From NCBI RefSeq assembly GCF_030433435.1, contig NZ_JANRHH010000047.1:177782-241781 (forward strand): a DNA stretch of 64,000 bases. The letters are read 5' to 3'. Position numbers and translations under genes: made by a program. The DNA comes from Polycladomyces subterraneus (lineage in GTDB: Bacteria; Bacillota; Bacilli; Thermoactinomycetales; JIR-001). Under the pieces are notes generated by a model. It worked only from the letters and a program-made list of their open reading frames with translations, was not told the DNA's origin and made no database searches. Shown piece by piece: positions 8,544 through 16,613 of the stretch (the first letter of the stretch is position 1; each line of letters opens with the position of its first letter).

Positions 8544-9902
8544 ATGGGAATTCAAACCATCCTCATCGCCAATCGTGGAGAGATTGCCAGACGAATCGCT
8601 CGAACATGCCGTGCACGCGGTTTCCGCGTCGTCGCGGTGTATTCCGAGGCGGATCAGGACATGCCCTTTGTTCGGGAGGCTGACGTGGCGATCGCCATCG
8701 GTCCGCCTCCGGTGGCGCAAAGTTATTTGAATATAGACGCCATCATCCAGGCGGCAAAACAATCGGGAGCCGATGCGATCCATCCCGGTTACGGTTTGCT
8801 TTCCGAAAATGCGACTTTCGCGCGAAAAGTGCAGGCGGCCGGCCTCGTGTTTATCGGTCCGCGGCCGGAAGTGATCGAACGAATGGGCGACAAGGTGACG
8901 GCGCGTCGCACGATGGAGGAGGCCGGCGTCCCCGTCGTCCCCGGAACGGAAGGGGGCATAAGCGGGGAGGAGGAAGCGCTGGCAGAAGCAGGGCGAATCG
9001 GGTATCCCGTGATGATCAAAGCGAGCGCAGGTGGTGGCGGAATCGGGATGCAAGTGTGCCGAACGCCTGATGAACTGAAGAAAGCGCTTCCCATCGTGCA
9101 GTCCAAAGCAAAAGCGTATTTCGGCGATTCTGCCGTTTTTTTGGAGCGGTTGATCGAACGACCGCGCCATGTGGAAGTGCAAGTGGCCGCCGATTCGCAA
9201 GGGAATACGGTCCATCTGTTTGAGCGGGAGTGTTCCGTCCAGCGGCGCAATCAAAAAGTGGTGGAAGAGTCCCTCTCCCCGTCCATCCGTCCCGAAACGC
9301 GGGAGCGACTGTACGAGGCGGCGGTGCGGGCCGCAGAGGCGGTTGGATATACCGGAGTCGGTACAGTGGAGTTTCTGGTTGATGAGCAGGAACGCATCTA
9401 TTTTCTCGAGATGAATACGCGCCTTCAGGTCGAACACCCGGTGACCGAGATGGTGACGGGTCAGGATCTGGTGGATTGGCAACTGGATATTGCAGAAGGA
9501 AAACCGCTCCCATTGAGGCAACACGAAATCAAGGCCCGGGGTCATGCAGTGGAATATCGGATTTATGCCGAGGATCCGACGACCTTCCTGCCGTCGCCGG
9601 GAACAATCCATGCGATAACGGTACCGGAAGGAGAGGGTATTCGCGTGGATGCGGGTGTGGAAGCCGGAAATCAGGTGACCCCGTTTTACGATCCAATGAT
9701 CGCCAAACTGATCGTCAGCGGCCCGACGCGAGAAACGGTGTTGGAAAAAAGCCGCGCGGCATTGGAACAATTTCAGGTGGAAGGGATCCGCACCAATTTG
9801 CCCTTGTTACGTGCGTTACTGGATCACCCTGAATTTGTCGACGGGCAGTACGATACGCAGTTGCTGCAACATTTCCGAGTAGATGGAGGCGTCAAACGAT
9901 GA
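8544..9902 (+). CDS. Biotin carboxylase subunit of an acyl-CoA carboxylase (YngH/AccC-like)
   Basis: This 452-residue protein carries the ATP-grasp biotin carboxylase domains: IQTILIANRGEIARRIART at the N-terminus, the ATP-binding glycine loop SAGGGGIGMQ, the ERDCSVQRR-type segment (FERECSVQRRNQK) and EMNTRLQVEHPVTE. It carboxylates biotin on a separate carrier protein, whose gene overlaps its 3' end by four bases. Operon order equals B. subtilis yngH-yngHB-yngG-yngF-yngE, so it probably serves methylcrotonyl- or propionyl-CoA carboxylation rather than fatty acid synthesis. RBS GAGAGGTGG precedes ATG 8544. Confidence 0.9.
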   Translation: MGIQTILIANRGEIARRIARTCRARGFRVVAVYSEADQDMPFVREADVAIAIGPPPVAQSYLNIDAIIQAAKQSGADAIHPGYGLLSENATFARKVQAAGLVFIGPRPEVIERMGDKVTARRTMEEAGVPVVPGTEGGISGEEEALAEAGRIGYPVMIKASAGGGGIGMQVCRTPDELKKALPIVQSKAKAYFGDSAVFLERLIERPRHVEVQVAADSQGNTVHLFERECSVQRRNQKVVEESLSPSIRPETRERLYEAAVRAAEAVGYTGVGTVEFLVDEQERIYFLEMNTRLQVEHPVTEMVTGQDLVDWQLDIAEGKPLPLRQHEIKARGHAVEYRIYAEDPTTFLPSPGTIHAITVPEGEGIRVDAGVEAGNQVTPFYDPMIAKLIVSGPTRETVLEKSRAALEQFQVEGIRTNLPLLRALLDHPEFVDGQYDTQLLQHFRVDGGVKR

Positions 9903-10111
9903 AAACGATTCAGTCGAATATGGCGGGGACCGTATTGCAGGTGTTGGTAAAACCGGGTGACGAAGTGAAATCGGGTCAGGACGTCGTCATTCTGGAATCG
10001 ATGAAGATGGAGATCCCGATCGCTGCCGAAGCCGACGGTAGAGTGAAATCCGTACCGGTGGAGATCGGATCCTTTGTGGGCGAAGGAGACGTGTTGGTAG
10101 AGCTGGAGTGA
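9899..10111 (+). CDS. yngHB: Biotin carboxyl carrier protein (biotin/lipoyl attachment), YngHB-like
   Basis: This 70-residue protein is a stand-alone biotinyl domain. The biotinylation site is Lys36 in ESMKMEIP, with the mirrored GTVLQVLVKPGDEV and GSFVGEGDVLVELE halves of the fold. It overlaps the biotin carboxylase gene (ATGA). It shuttles carboxybiotin between the carboxylase at 8544 and the carboxyltransferase at 12047. Confidence 0.92.
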   Translation: MKTIQSNMAGTVLQVLVKPGDEVKSGQDVVILESMKMEIPIAAEADGRVKSVPVEIGSFVGEGDVLVELE

Positions 10112-10114
10112 TCG

Positions 10115-10198
10115 GGGGTGGTTGGTCCACCATCGTCCAAGGGGAATTGGGTTGTTGACAGAAGGGACGTGGACAATATCGATCAGACACGCTCTAGC
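10115..10198 (+). repeat. Probable internally deleted copy of the MITE-like repeat (copy D)
   Basis: The left part (GGTTGGTCCACCATCG, then CCAAGGGGAA) resembles the start of the copy at 50424. The right end GGACAATATCGATCAGACACGCTCTAG, split here as GGACAATATCGATC and AGACACGCTCTAG, resembles GGACAGTATTCACC and AGACACGCTTCTAG. It begins three bases after the carrier-protein stop. Confidence 0.4.
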
Positions 10199-10322
10199 CA
10201 TAAGAGGACGGGGCGAAGGTGGGGAAGATTGTTCCCGGAGCGTTGTCAACAGCCTTGGAGAATAGTGTTTTTTACTGAGAGATTGACTTTTGTCCCGGGG
10301 CCGGGAAACGGGAGGTGACAAC

Positions 10323-11240
10323 TTGACTCGGGTAACCATCGTGGAAGTCGGACTACGGGACGGACTGCAAAACGAATCGGTCATTCTGCCCGTCGATGTG
10401 AAGCGACGTATCGCCGAGGGATTGATCCGGGCAGGGGTCAAGGAGATTGAAGCTACTTCATTCGTTCACCCTCGCTGGGTTCCTCAACTGGCTGATGCGG
10501 CGGAGTTGGCGGCCCAATTGCCGAGAGGACAAGGTGTTCGTTACCGCGCACTAGTTCCCAACGCCAAAGGGTTAGAACGGGCTTTGTCCAGCCCGATCGA
10601 CGAATACGCCGTTTTTCTTTCCGCTAGTGAAACCCATAACCGGAAAAACATCAACAAATCAATTGACGAAACCTACCCGGTGCTGGCGGAAGTGGTGGAA
10701 CGAGCCCAAGCGGCGGGCAAGCGGGTGCGCGGATATGTGTCGACGGTGTTTGGGTGTCCTTACGAGGGGGACGTCCCGGTTTCTCAAGTGGTGCGGGTAT
10801 GTGAACGCCTGCTCGAAATGGGTGTCTATGAAATCTCCCTTGGAGATACGATCGGCGTGGCCACGCCCAAAAAGGTGAAAGAAACGCTGGAAGTGCTGCT
10901 CCGGTACATGCCGGTGGAACGCTTGGCAGGTCATTTTCACGATACGCGGGGAACAGCACTGGTCAATGCGTACGTGTCGCTGGAAATGGGGATCCGCACC
11001 TTGGATGGTGCGTTCGGCGGTCTGGGCGGCTGCCCGTATGCGCCGGGTGCGTCGGGGAATGTGGCCACGGAAGAGCTGGTTTATTTTTTGGAACAAGAAG
11101 GGATCGAAACGGGCATCGACCTGGAAGCACTCTGCCGGGTCAGCGTGGAAGTGCAAAAGCAGCTTGGTCGACCGTTGTCCTCCAAGGTGTTGCAAAGCGT
11201 GATCGCAGAGTGGTCGTCGGTAGGGAAGGGGGAAGCGTGA
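10323..11240 (+). CDS. yngG: Hydroxymethylglutaryl-CoA lyase (YngG/MvaB)
   Basis: This is a TIM-barrel lyase of about 305 residues in the HMGL/isopropylmalate synthase superfamily. It cleaves HMG-CoA to acetyl-CoA and acetoacetate, the last step of leucine breakdown. Seen are the GLRDGLQNE metal/substrate motif, the HFHDT metal-binding segment and the family signature with active-site Cys, GLGGCPYAPGASGN. TTG 10323 is the start, with GGAGGTG five bases upstream; the longer frame to 10290 has no RBS. The following crotonase start overlaps its stop (TGATG). Confidence 0.93.
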   Translation: MTRVTIVEVGLRDGLQNESVILPVDVKRRIAEGLIRAGVKEIEATSFVHPRWVPQLADAAELAAQLPRGQGVRYRALVPNAKGLERALSSPIDEYAVFLSASETHNRKNINKSIDETYPVLAEVVERAQAAGKRVRGYVSTVFGCPYEGDVPVSQVVRVCERLLEMGVYEISLGDTIGVATPKKVKETLEVLLRYMPVERLAGHFHDTRGTALVNAYVSLEMGIRTLDGAFGGLGGCPYAPGASGNVATEELVYFLEQEGIETGIDLEALCRVSVEVQKQLGRPLSSKVLQSVIAEWSSVGKGEA

Positions 11241-12016
11241 TGGGCCTGGTAGAGTGGGAACGAAAAGAAGGCATCTCTGTATTGACGCTGAATCGACCTG
11301 AAGTGTACAACGCGCTGAACTTTCCGACATTGCAGGAGCTGAACCGTATTCTCCAGGAGTTGCATCATTCCAAAGCCACCAGGGTGGTGGTGATTACCGG
11401 AGCGGGTGAGAAGGCCTTCTGTTCCGGTGCGGATCTGAAGGAACGGCGCACGATGTCAGAAGATCAAGTTCGGCGTTTCATCCATCTGATTCGTGAGACA
11501 TTTACGATGGTGGAACGGCTACCCAAGCCGGTGATCGCTGCAGTAAACGGAGTGGCGTTGGGTGGTGGAATGGAGTTGGCACTGGCTTGTGACCTCCGTG
11601 TGGCGGACGAAAGGGCTGTGTTCGGTTTGACGGAGACTTCTCTCGGTATCATCCCGGGCGCGGGGGGGACACAGCGTCTGCCGCGCATCGTGGGCAAAGC
11701 CAAAGCCAAGGAGTTGATCTTCACGGCCAGCCGGATCTCGGCCAAGGAAGCGGATGCGATCGGACTCGTCAATCGTGTGGTTGAAAAAGGGAAAGCGTTG
11801 TCGGCAGCATTGGAGATAGCCGAGAAAATCAACCAACAAGCACCGCTGGCCCTGGCGCAGGCGAAAATGGCAATCGATTATGGTTTCGAGATGGATTTGG
11901 CATCCGGATTGGCCTTCGAAACCAAAGCGTACGAAGTGCTGATTCCAACCAAAGACCGGTTGGAGGGATTACAGGCTTTCAGAGAAAAAAGAAAGCCCAT
12001 CTATCTGGGTGAGTAA
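11240..12016 (+). CDS. yngF: Enoyl-CoA hydratase, probably methylglutaconyl-CoA hydratase (YngF-like)
   Basis: This 258-residue crotonase has both catalytic glutamates in place: GGGMELALACD and ETSLGIIPGAGGTQRLPR. The start ATG 11240 overlaps the HMG-CoA lyase stop. Between an HMG-CoA lyase and an acyl-CoA carboxylase beta subunit, it most likely hydrates 3-methylglutaconyl-CoA to HMG-CoA. Sequence alone does not fix the substrate. Contrast the crotonase at 5608, which lacks the second Glu. Confidence 0.88.
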   Translation: MGLVEWERKEGISVLTLNRPEVYNALNFPTLQELNRILQELHHSKATRVVVITGAGEKAFCSGADLKERRTMSEDQVRRFIHLIRETFTMVERLPKPVIAAVNGVALGGGMELALACDLRVADERAVFGLTETSLGIIPGAGGTQRLPRIVGKAKAKELIFTASRISAKEADAIGLVNRVVEKGKALSAALEIAEKINQQAPLALAQAKMAIDYGFEMDLASGLAFETKAYEVLIPTKDRLEGLQAFREKRKPIYLGE

Positions 12017-12046
12017 GGTTTCATCATTGGGAGGAGGGACCATACG

Positions 12047-13582
12047 ATGCAAACAACGACAGTGGAAACACTGGCACAGCGTGCAGAGAAGATCAAACAG
12101 GGAGGCGCCCCCAAATATCACGACCGATTGGCCCAGCAAAACAAACTGTTTGTCCGCAAACGGCTGGAGTTGCTGTTTGACGACGATTTTCAGCTGGAGG
12201 ACGGCTTGTTTGCCAATTGCCTGGACGAATCGCTTCCTGCCGACGGTGTGGTGACGGTAATCGGCAAGGTAAACGGGCAAAAGGTTTGCGTGATGGCCAA
12301 TGATGCTACAGTGAAGGCTGGTTCATGGGGTGCCCGCACGGTGGAAAAAATCATCCGCATCCAGGAAACTGCCGAACGATTGCGCATCCCGATGATTTAC
12401 CTGGTCGATTCCGCCGGCGCCCGGATCACGGATCAGATCGAGATGTTTCCGGGGAGAAGGGGAGCGGGCCGGATCTTTTACAACCAGGTGAAACTGTCAG
12501 GCAAGATTCCGCAAGTTTGTGTTCTGTTTGGTCCATCTGCCGCAGGGGGAGCGTACATCCCGGCATTTTGCGATGTGGTGATCATGGTCGATCAGAATGC
12601 CAGCATGTATCTGGGTTCGCCACGGATGGCCGAAATGGTGATCGGAGAGAAAGTGACGCTGGAAGAAATGGGTGGTGCTCGGATGCACTGTACCGTCAGC
12701 GGATGTGGAGATGTATTGGCTGCCAACGAAGAGGAAGCCATCGCGGCGGCGCGTCGCTACCTGAGCTATTTTCCGGCCAATTATGCGCAGAAGCCACCCA
12801 CGGCCAGTCCGAAAGCCCCTTCCGTCAAAGCACGGCCGGTATCCGAGATCGTACCGGACAACCAAAATACGCCGTTTGACATGATGGAGCTGATTGAAGC
12901 CATTGTGGACGAGGATTCGTTTTTTGAGATGAAAAAGCTGTTCGCCAGGGAGTTGATCACCGGATTTGCCCGTATCAATGGCTGTGTTGTGGGCATCATC
13001 GCCAACCAATCCAAGGTCAAAGGCGGTGTGTTGTTCGTTGATTCGGCCGACAAAGCCGCGCGGTTCATCACGCTGTGCGACGCGTTTCACATCCCGCTCA
13101 TCTTTTTGGCTGATGTCCCCGGTTTCATGATCGGCACACATGTGGAACGGGCCGGTATCATCCGTCATGGAGCCAAAATGATCGCAGCGATGTCGGAAGC
13201 AACTGTGCCTAAAATTTCAATCATCGTGCGCAAAGCCTACGGTGCCGGTTTGTACGCGATGGCGGGTCCCGCTTTTGAACCGGATTGCTGTCTGGCCCTT
13301 CCCACTGCACAGATCGCGGTGATGGGTCCGGAAGCGGCGGTTAATGCGGTGTACAGCAACAAGATCGCCGAATTGGAGGAGCCGGAGCGAACCCAATTCA
13401 TCATGCAGAAGAGGGAAGAGTACAAAAAGGATATCGACATCTACCGCTTGGCTTCCGAATTGATCATCGACGGTATTATCGAACCGGACCGGTTGCGCGG
13501 GGAGTTGATTGACCGTTTGGAAGCGTACGCGGATAAGGTGATGACGTTCAGCGACCGCAAGCACCCGGTTTATCCGGTATAA
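12047..13582 (+). CDS. yngE: Acyl-CoA carboxylase beta (carboxyltransferase) subunit, YngE-like
   Basis: This 511-residue double crotonase-fold carboxyltransferase has an N-terminal half with DSAGARITDQ and SAAGGAYIPAFCD, and a C-terminal half with ADVPGFMIG, KAYGAGLYAM and GPEAAVNAVY. It transfers CO2 from carboxybiotin to an acyl-CoA. Length and order match B. subtilis YngE. Methylcrotonyl-CoA is favoured by the hydratase and HMG-CoA lyase genes next to it; propionyl-CoA is the main alternative. RBS GGGAGGAGG before ATG 12047. It is the last gene of the operon. Confidence 0.9.
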   Translation: MQTTTVETLAQRAEKIKQGGAPKYHDRLAQQNKLFVRKRLELLFDDDFQLEDGLFANCLDESLPADGVVTVIGKVNGQKVCVMANDATVKAGSWGARTVEKIIRIQETAERLRIPMIYLVDSAGARITDQIEMFPGRRGAGRIFYNQVKLSGKIPQVCVLFGPSAAGGAYIPAFCDVVIMVDQNASMYLGSPRMAEMVIGEKVTLEEMGGARMHCTVSGCGDVLAANEEEAIAAARRYLSYFPANYAQKPPTASPKAPSVKARPVSEIVPDNQNTPFDMMELIEAIVDEDSFFEMKKLFARELITGFARINGCVVGIIANQSKVKGGVLFVDSADKAARFITLCDAFHIPLIFLADVPGFMIGTHVERAGIIRHGAKMIAAMSEATVPKISIIVRKAYGAGLYAMAGPAFEPDCCLALPTAQIAVMGPEAAVNAVYSNKIAELEEPERTQFIMQKREEYKKDIDIYRLASELIIDGIIEPDRLRGELIDRLEAYADKVMTFSDRKHPVYPV

Positions 13583-13726
13583 ACGTCTGGAATACGTCCA
13601 TAAGAGCGATTTTAACCACTCACAACTCTGGGTGTGCCGTTTTCCCTCTCGCTCCTCTGTCGTCAGGCTCAAAGGTCGATCACTTGGAAAACGTTGCCCC
13701 TAACGGATTGACCTGACATATTTTAG
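13583..13726 (-). repeat. Degenerate MITE-like repeat, copy C (reverse orientation)
   Basis: It begins directly after the yngE stop with GTCTGGAATACGTCC (compare GTCTGGTGAATACTGTCC in copy A reversed). It continues with TTTTCCCTCTCGCTCCTCTG and GTCAGG, and ends ACCTGACATATTTTAGCTG, matching TACCAGACATGCCCTAGCTG of copy B. It is more diverged than A or B. Confidence 0.45.
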
Positions 13727-13784
13727 CTGTGTTGCTACGAAGCGGAGACGGGAAATCGGAGCCCGCAGATTTTGTTACGCTAGT

Positions 13785-13809
13785 CCGCCCTAAGTCTGGG
13801 CGGTTTTTT
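13785..13809 (+). terminator. Terminator of the acyl-CoA carboxylase operon
   Basis: CCGCCC and GGGCGG around a seven-base loop, followed by TTTTTT. Confidence 0.85.
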
Positions 13810-13973
13810 GTTGTTTCCATTACAGCTGGAGAAATTAGACTTTGAGTAGGATGGTCAAGGCATGTCCGCTGATAGTAAAATGAGAAAATAATGATTGACG
13901 GATGCGGGAAAAGGACGGCGATACGTCAGTAGTCCTTCCCGAATCATTCGGATGATCGAAAGGAGGGGTGTGC

Positions 13974-14906
13974 ATGCGGATCGGCGTGTGGGGTGGCGGG
14001 GCGTTGGGGCTGTTGTGGGCTGCACGTCTGGCTACGTTATATCCGGAGACGGTATTGGTGACGCGAACACGGGAACAGGCTGATGCCGTCCAATATGAAG
14101 GGATCCACGTCATTGGGCAGGACGGAGATGTGGAGCAGATTCCGGTGCAAGCGGTGGAATCAAACAAAGTGACCGACTCGTTTGATGTCATCATGTTGAT
14201 GGTAAAACAACGTGATTTCACCACGGCATTTCATCAGGCGCTGTCCACCTGCACACCGGATGGGGTGGTTGTTTGCTGGCAAAACGGTGTGGGCCACGAC
14301 GCCGTCGCGAAGGAAACTCATCACACTCAAGAAGTATATGGAGCTGTCACCACCGAAGGGGCTTGGCGGGAGAGTATGACAACCGTCCGTCATACCGGTA
14401 CCGGGCAAACGTGGATGGGACCGCTTCTCGGAAAAAGAGAGGATCATCCGTCTTCATTGCGATCGTTCATCGATCGGGTGGATCGCCGGTGGTGCCCGGT
14501 TGCGTTAGAGGATGATATACAACCCCGGATATGGAGAAAATTGATCATCAACAGTGTGATCAATCCGTTGACAGCATTGTTGGAAATAGAAAACGGCGAA
14601 CTGCTCCGTCTGCCGGACGCCGTAGCATTGATCCGGGAAGCGCTGGAGGAGGGAGTCGCGGTTGTGCGGGCGAAAGGGTTTCGGTTGGAGGTTGACGATA
14701 TTTTCAATGAGGTGAAAGTGGTTTGTGAAAAGACGGCCACCAACCGGTCCTCGATGTATCAAGATCTGATGCGAGGGCAATTGACGGAGATAGACTGGAT
14801 CAACGGGGGAATCGTCAAGGAAGGACGCGCTTACGGGATCCCAACCCCTATTCATGAAACCCTGATTCGGTTGATTCATATCAAAGAAAAAAGAAACCGT
14901 CGTTAG
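13974..14906 (+). CDS. panE: 2-dehydropantoate 2-reductase (ketopantoate reductase)
   Basis: This 310-residue NADPH-dependent reductase of pantothenate and CoA synthesis has an N-terminal Rossmann motif (IGVWGGGALGLLWA), a central KQRDF with the family's catalytic-type lysine in the strand-end VKQ, and a C-terminal helical ApbA_C domain (WRKLIINSVINPLTALL). ATG 13974 has AGGAGG seven bases upstream; GTG 13968 overlaps that RBS. B. subtilis ylbQ (panE) sits between ylbP and yllA (bshC). Here the carboxylase operon and an MFS gene have separated them. Confidence 0.9.
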   Translation: MRIGVWGGGALGLLWAARLATLYPETVLVTRTREQADAVQYEGIHVIGQDGDVEQIPVQAVESNKVTDSFDVIMLMVKQRDFTTAFHQALSTCTPDGVVVCWQNGVGHDAVAKETHHTQEVYGAVTTEGAWRESMTTVRHTGTGQTWMGPLLGKREDHPSSLRSFIDRVDRRWCPVALEDDIQPRIWRKLIINSVINPLTALLEIENGELLRLPDAVALIREALEEGVAVVRAKGFRLEVDDIFNEVKVVCEKTATNRSSMYQDLMRGQLTEIDWINGGIVKEGRAYGIPTPIHETLIRLIHIKEKRNRR

Positions 14907-15149
14907 CGACAATCGATATCGCTTTTTCATTTCCATTCACCGTGTGATATCATAAGAAATGGATAATGCAGTCAAATTACCTCAATCTACCCGTATAAGT
15001 GTGGAGGATCGCGGAGTCGGGTGCAGGGGGCAACGATCCCATAAGACTGACAACCATTCTGATATAATCTTGTCATCAATGAGAGAAACACTCGTTTCAA
15101 TTAAGAAAGTCAAGGATCGGCAGGGGCAACACAGGGGGCGATCTTCACC

Positions 15150-16538
15150 ATGCCGACAGTGAAAACGCGCATCGTGGATACATATGTGATCGCGATCTTT
15201 CTCAGTACCCTGGACATTGAGATCGTGACGCCCATACTTTCTTCTATCGCGGCCGACTTTGATCTGACACCCCGGTGGGCGGTATGGATGGTCGCTGTAT
15301 ATTTGGCGGTGTTTTCCATTGCATTGCCGGTGATGGAACTGTGGCCTGTTCGTCAGACGCGGGAGCGTCTGTGGCTGCTGGCTCTGTTTTTGTACGCAGT
15401 CGGTTCGTTCGTAGTGAGCGTAAGTTCTTCCTGGTCCTTGCTCTTGACTGGACGTATGCTGCAAGCACTGGGGTCTGGTGGAATGGTCCCTCTGTTTGCC
15501 GTTGCGATCCGTCGATGGATACAAACAAGCCGTCCGTATATCCGCATCGGGCTCACTTTGTTGTTGGCGGGTGTGCTGGTTGTCCTGCCCCTGCTCTCTG
15601 GGTGGACGGCCAGCTTTTTTCACTGGCGGTGGTTGTTTATTCTGCCCATCCCGTTGGTGATCATATTGTTTTGGGTGGTTCCGCGATCAACATCAGGATA
15701 CGGTCGACGTTCGCAACCGTTGGATATCATCGGTGTCAGCTTTTTCGGCTTAATGCTGTTTTTTGCGATGGCGGCCATGGCGATGATGAATCCGGATGAA
15801 GGTTGGAGAGCGGTTATCGCGCCTCAAGTGTTGCCGCTGTGGATCATGGCATTGGGGATGGTAGTCCCGCTGTTTATGGTGGAGAAACTGGTAGGGGCAC
15901 CGTTTTTTACACCGACGATCTGGCAGGATCGCCGATTGTTGCTGTTTCATGTGTTCGTCTTCCTCACCGGCTTCAGTTGGTCATCCGTCGTGCTGATTCC
16001 GGGATGGATAGGTTTTTTGATGCCGGAAATCGGGAATGCAGAAGGGTGGAGCTTAGCACTGATCGCAGCCTCAGCCAGTGGTTCCGTGCCGTTGTCGCGC
16101 TGGTTGGCCTCCCGTAAAGGGTGCCATGCCAATTTTACGTTGGGATTTGTGCTGTTGTTTATCGCTGATTGGTTACTGGCTCAAATCCAGGCGCCCTGGA
16201 CGGTATGGGTCGCATTGGGATTGTGGGGGGCGGGTCTGGGGTTCACTTTGAGTGCGCCGCTTCACCTATTGTTGTTGCAATGGCTCCCCTCGCGGCAAGT
16301 CCGCGTTGGATTGATCGCTGCCGGTATGTCACGTGCGGCGGGTGGGGCACTGGGATTGATTGCGTTGGCGTATGTGTTGGGACCGGTGGATCCGGACCTC
16401 TGGTACCGCCATATCGGATCGATGTATCCGCACTATCCGCGTGCGATGGAGTTGGCGGCAGGTGTTTCGGCGATCGGTTTTTTGTCCACCTTTCTACTGC
16501 CTCGAAAGTCGGTAGAGCGGACGAAATCGGCCGGTTGA
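15150..16538 (+). CDS. MFS transporter, DHA2 (EmrB/QacA)-like
   Basis: This 462-residue protein has at least twelve hydrophobic segments spread over the whole length. Near the N-terminus is LDIEIVTPILSSIAADF, which occupies the place of the DTTIVNVALP motif (motif D1) of drug:H+ antiporters, followed by WMVAVYLAVFSIALP. A further MFS-like element is GRMLQALGSGGMVPL (motif C region). This points to export of a small hydrophobic compound, but no substrate can be assigned. The RBS is weak (GGGGGCGATC). No regulator is adjacent. Confidence 0.78.
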   Translation: MPTVKTRIVDTYVIAIFLSTLDIEIVTPILSSIAADFDLTPRWAVWMVAVYLAVFSIALPVMELWPVRQTRERLWLLALFLYAVGSFVVSVSSSWSLLLTGRMLQALGSGGMVPLFAVAIRRWIQTSRPYIRIGLTLLLAGVLVVLPLLSGWTASFFHWRWLFILPIPLVIILFWVVPRSTSGYGRRSQPLDIIGVSFFGLMLFFAMAAMAMMNPDEGWRAVIAPQVLPLWIMALGMVVPLFMVEKLVGAPFFTPTIWQDRRLLLFHVFVFLTGFSWSSVVLIPGWIGFLMPEIGNAEGWSLALIAASASGSVPLSRWLASRKGCHANFTLGFVLLFIADWLLAQIQAPWTVWVALGLWGAGLGFTLSAPLHLLLLQWLPSRQVRVGLIAAGMSRAAGGALGLIALAYVLGPVDPDLWYRHIGSMYPHYPRAMELAAGVSAIGFLSTFLLPRKSVERTKSAG

Positions 16539-16570
16539 CCACGGATGGTTGTTCCCGGCAGCAGTATTCG

Positions 16571-16579
16571 TGTTATACT
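16571..16579 (+). promoter_or_regulatory. Extended -10 promoter for bshC
   Basis: TG-T-TATACT (16571-16579) lies 35 bases before the bshC start. No convincing -35 is seen. Confidence 0.4.
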
Positions 16580-16613
16580 TGGAAGCAGTCAGAGGAGAGA
16601 AAAGGGGTATCGA

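Larger units (their letters stand above)
13583..13973 (+). other. 391-base stretch between the yng-like operon and panE
   Basis: It holds degenerate repeat copy C (13583-13726), the operon terminator (13785-13809) and the panE RBS (AGGAGGGG, 13961-13968). I see no gene or RNA in the remainder. Confidence 0.55.

Noticed and set aside
8301..9770. Minus-strand open frame of 489 codons
   Set aside because: It is antisense to the biotin carboxylase gene and ylbP, has no RBS or homology, and reflects high GC codon structure.
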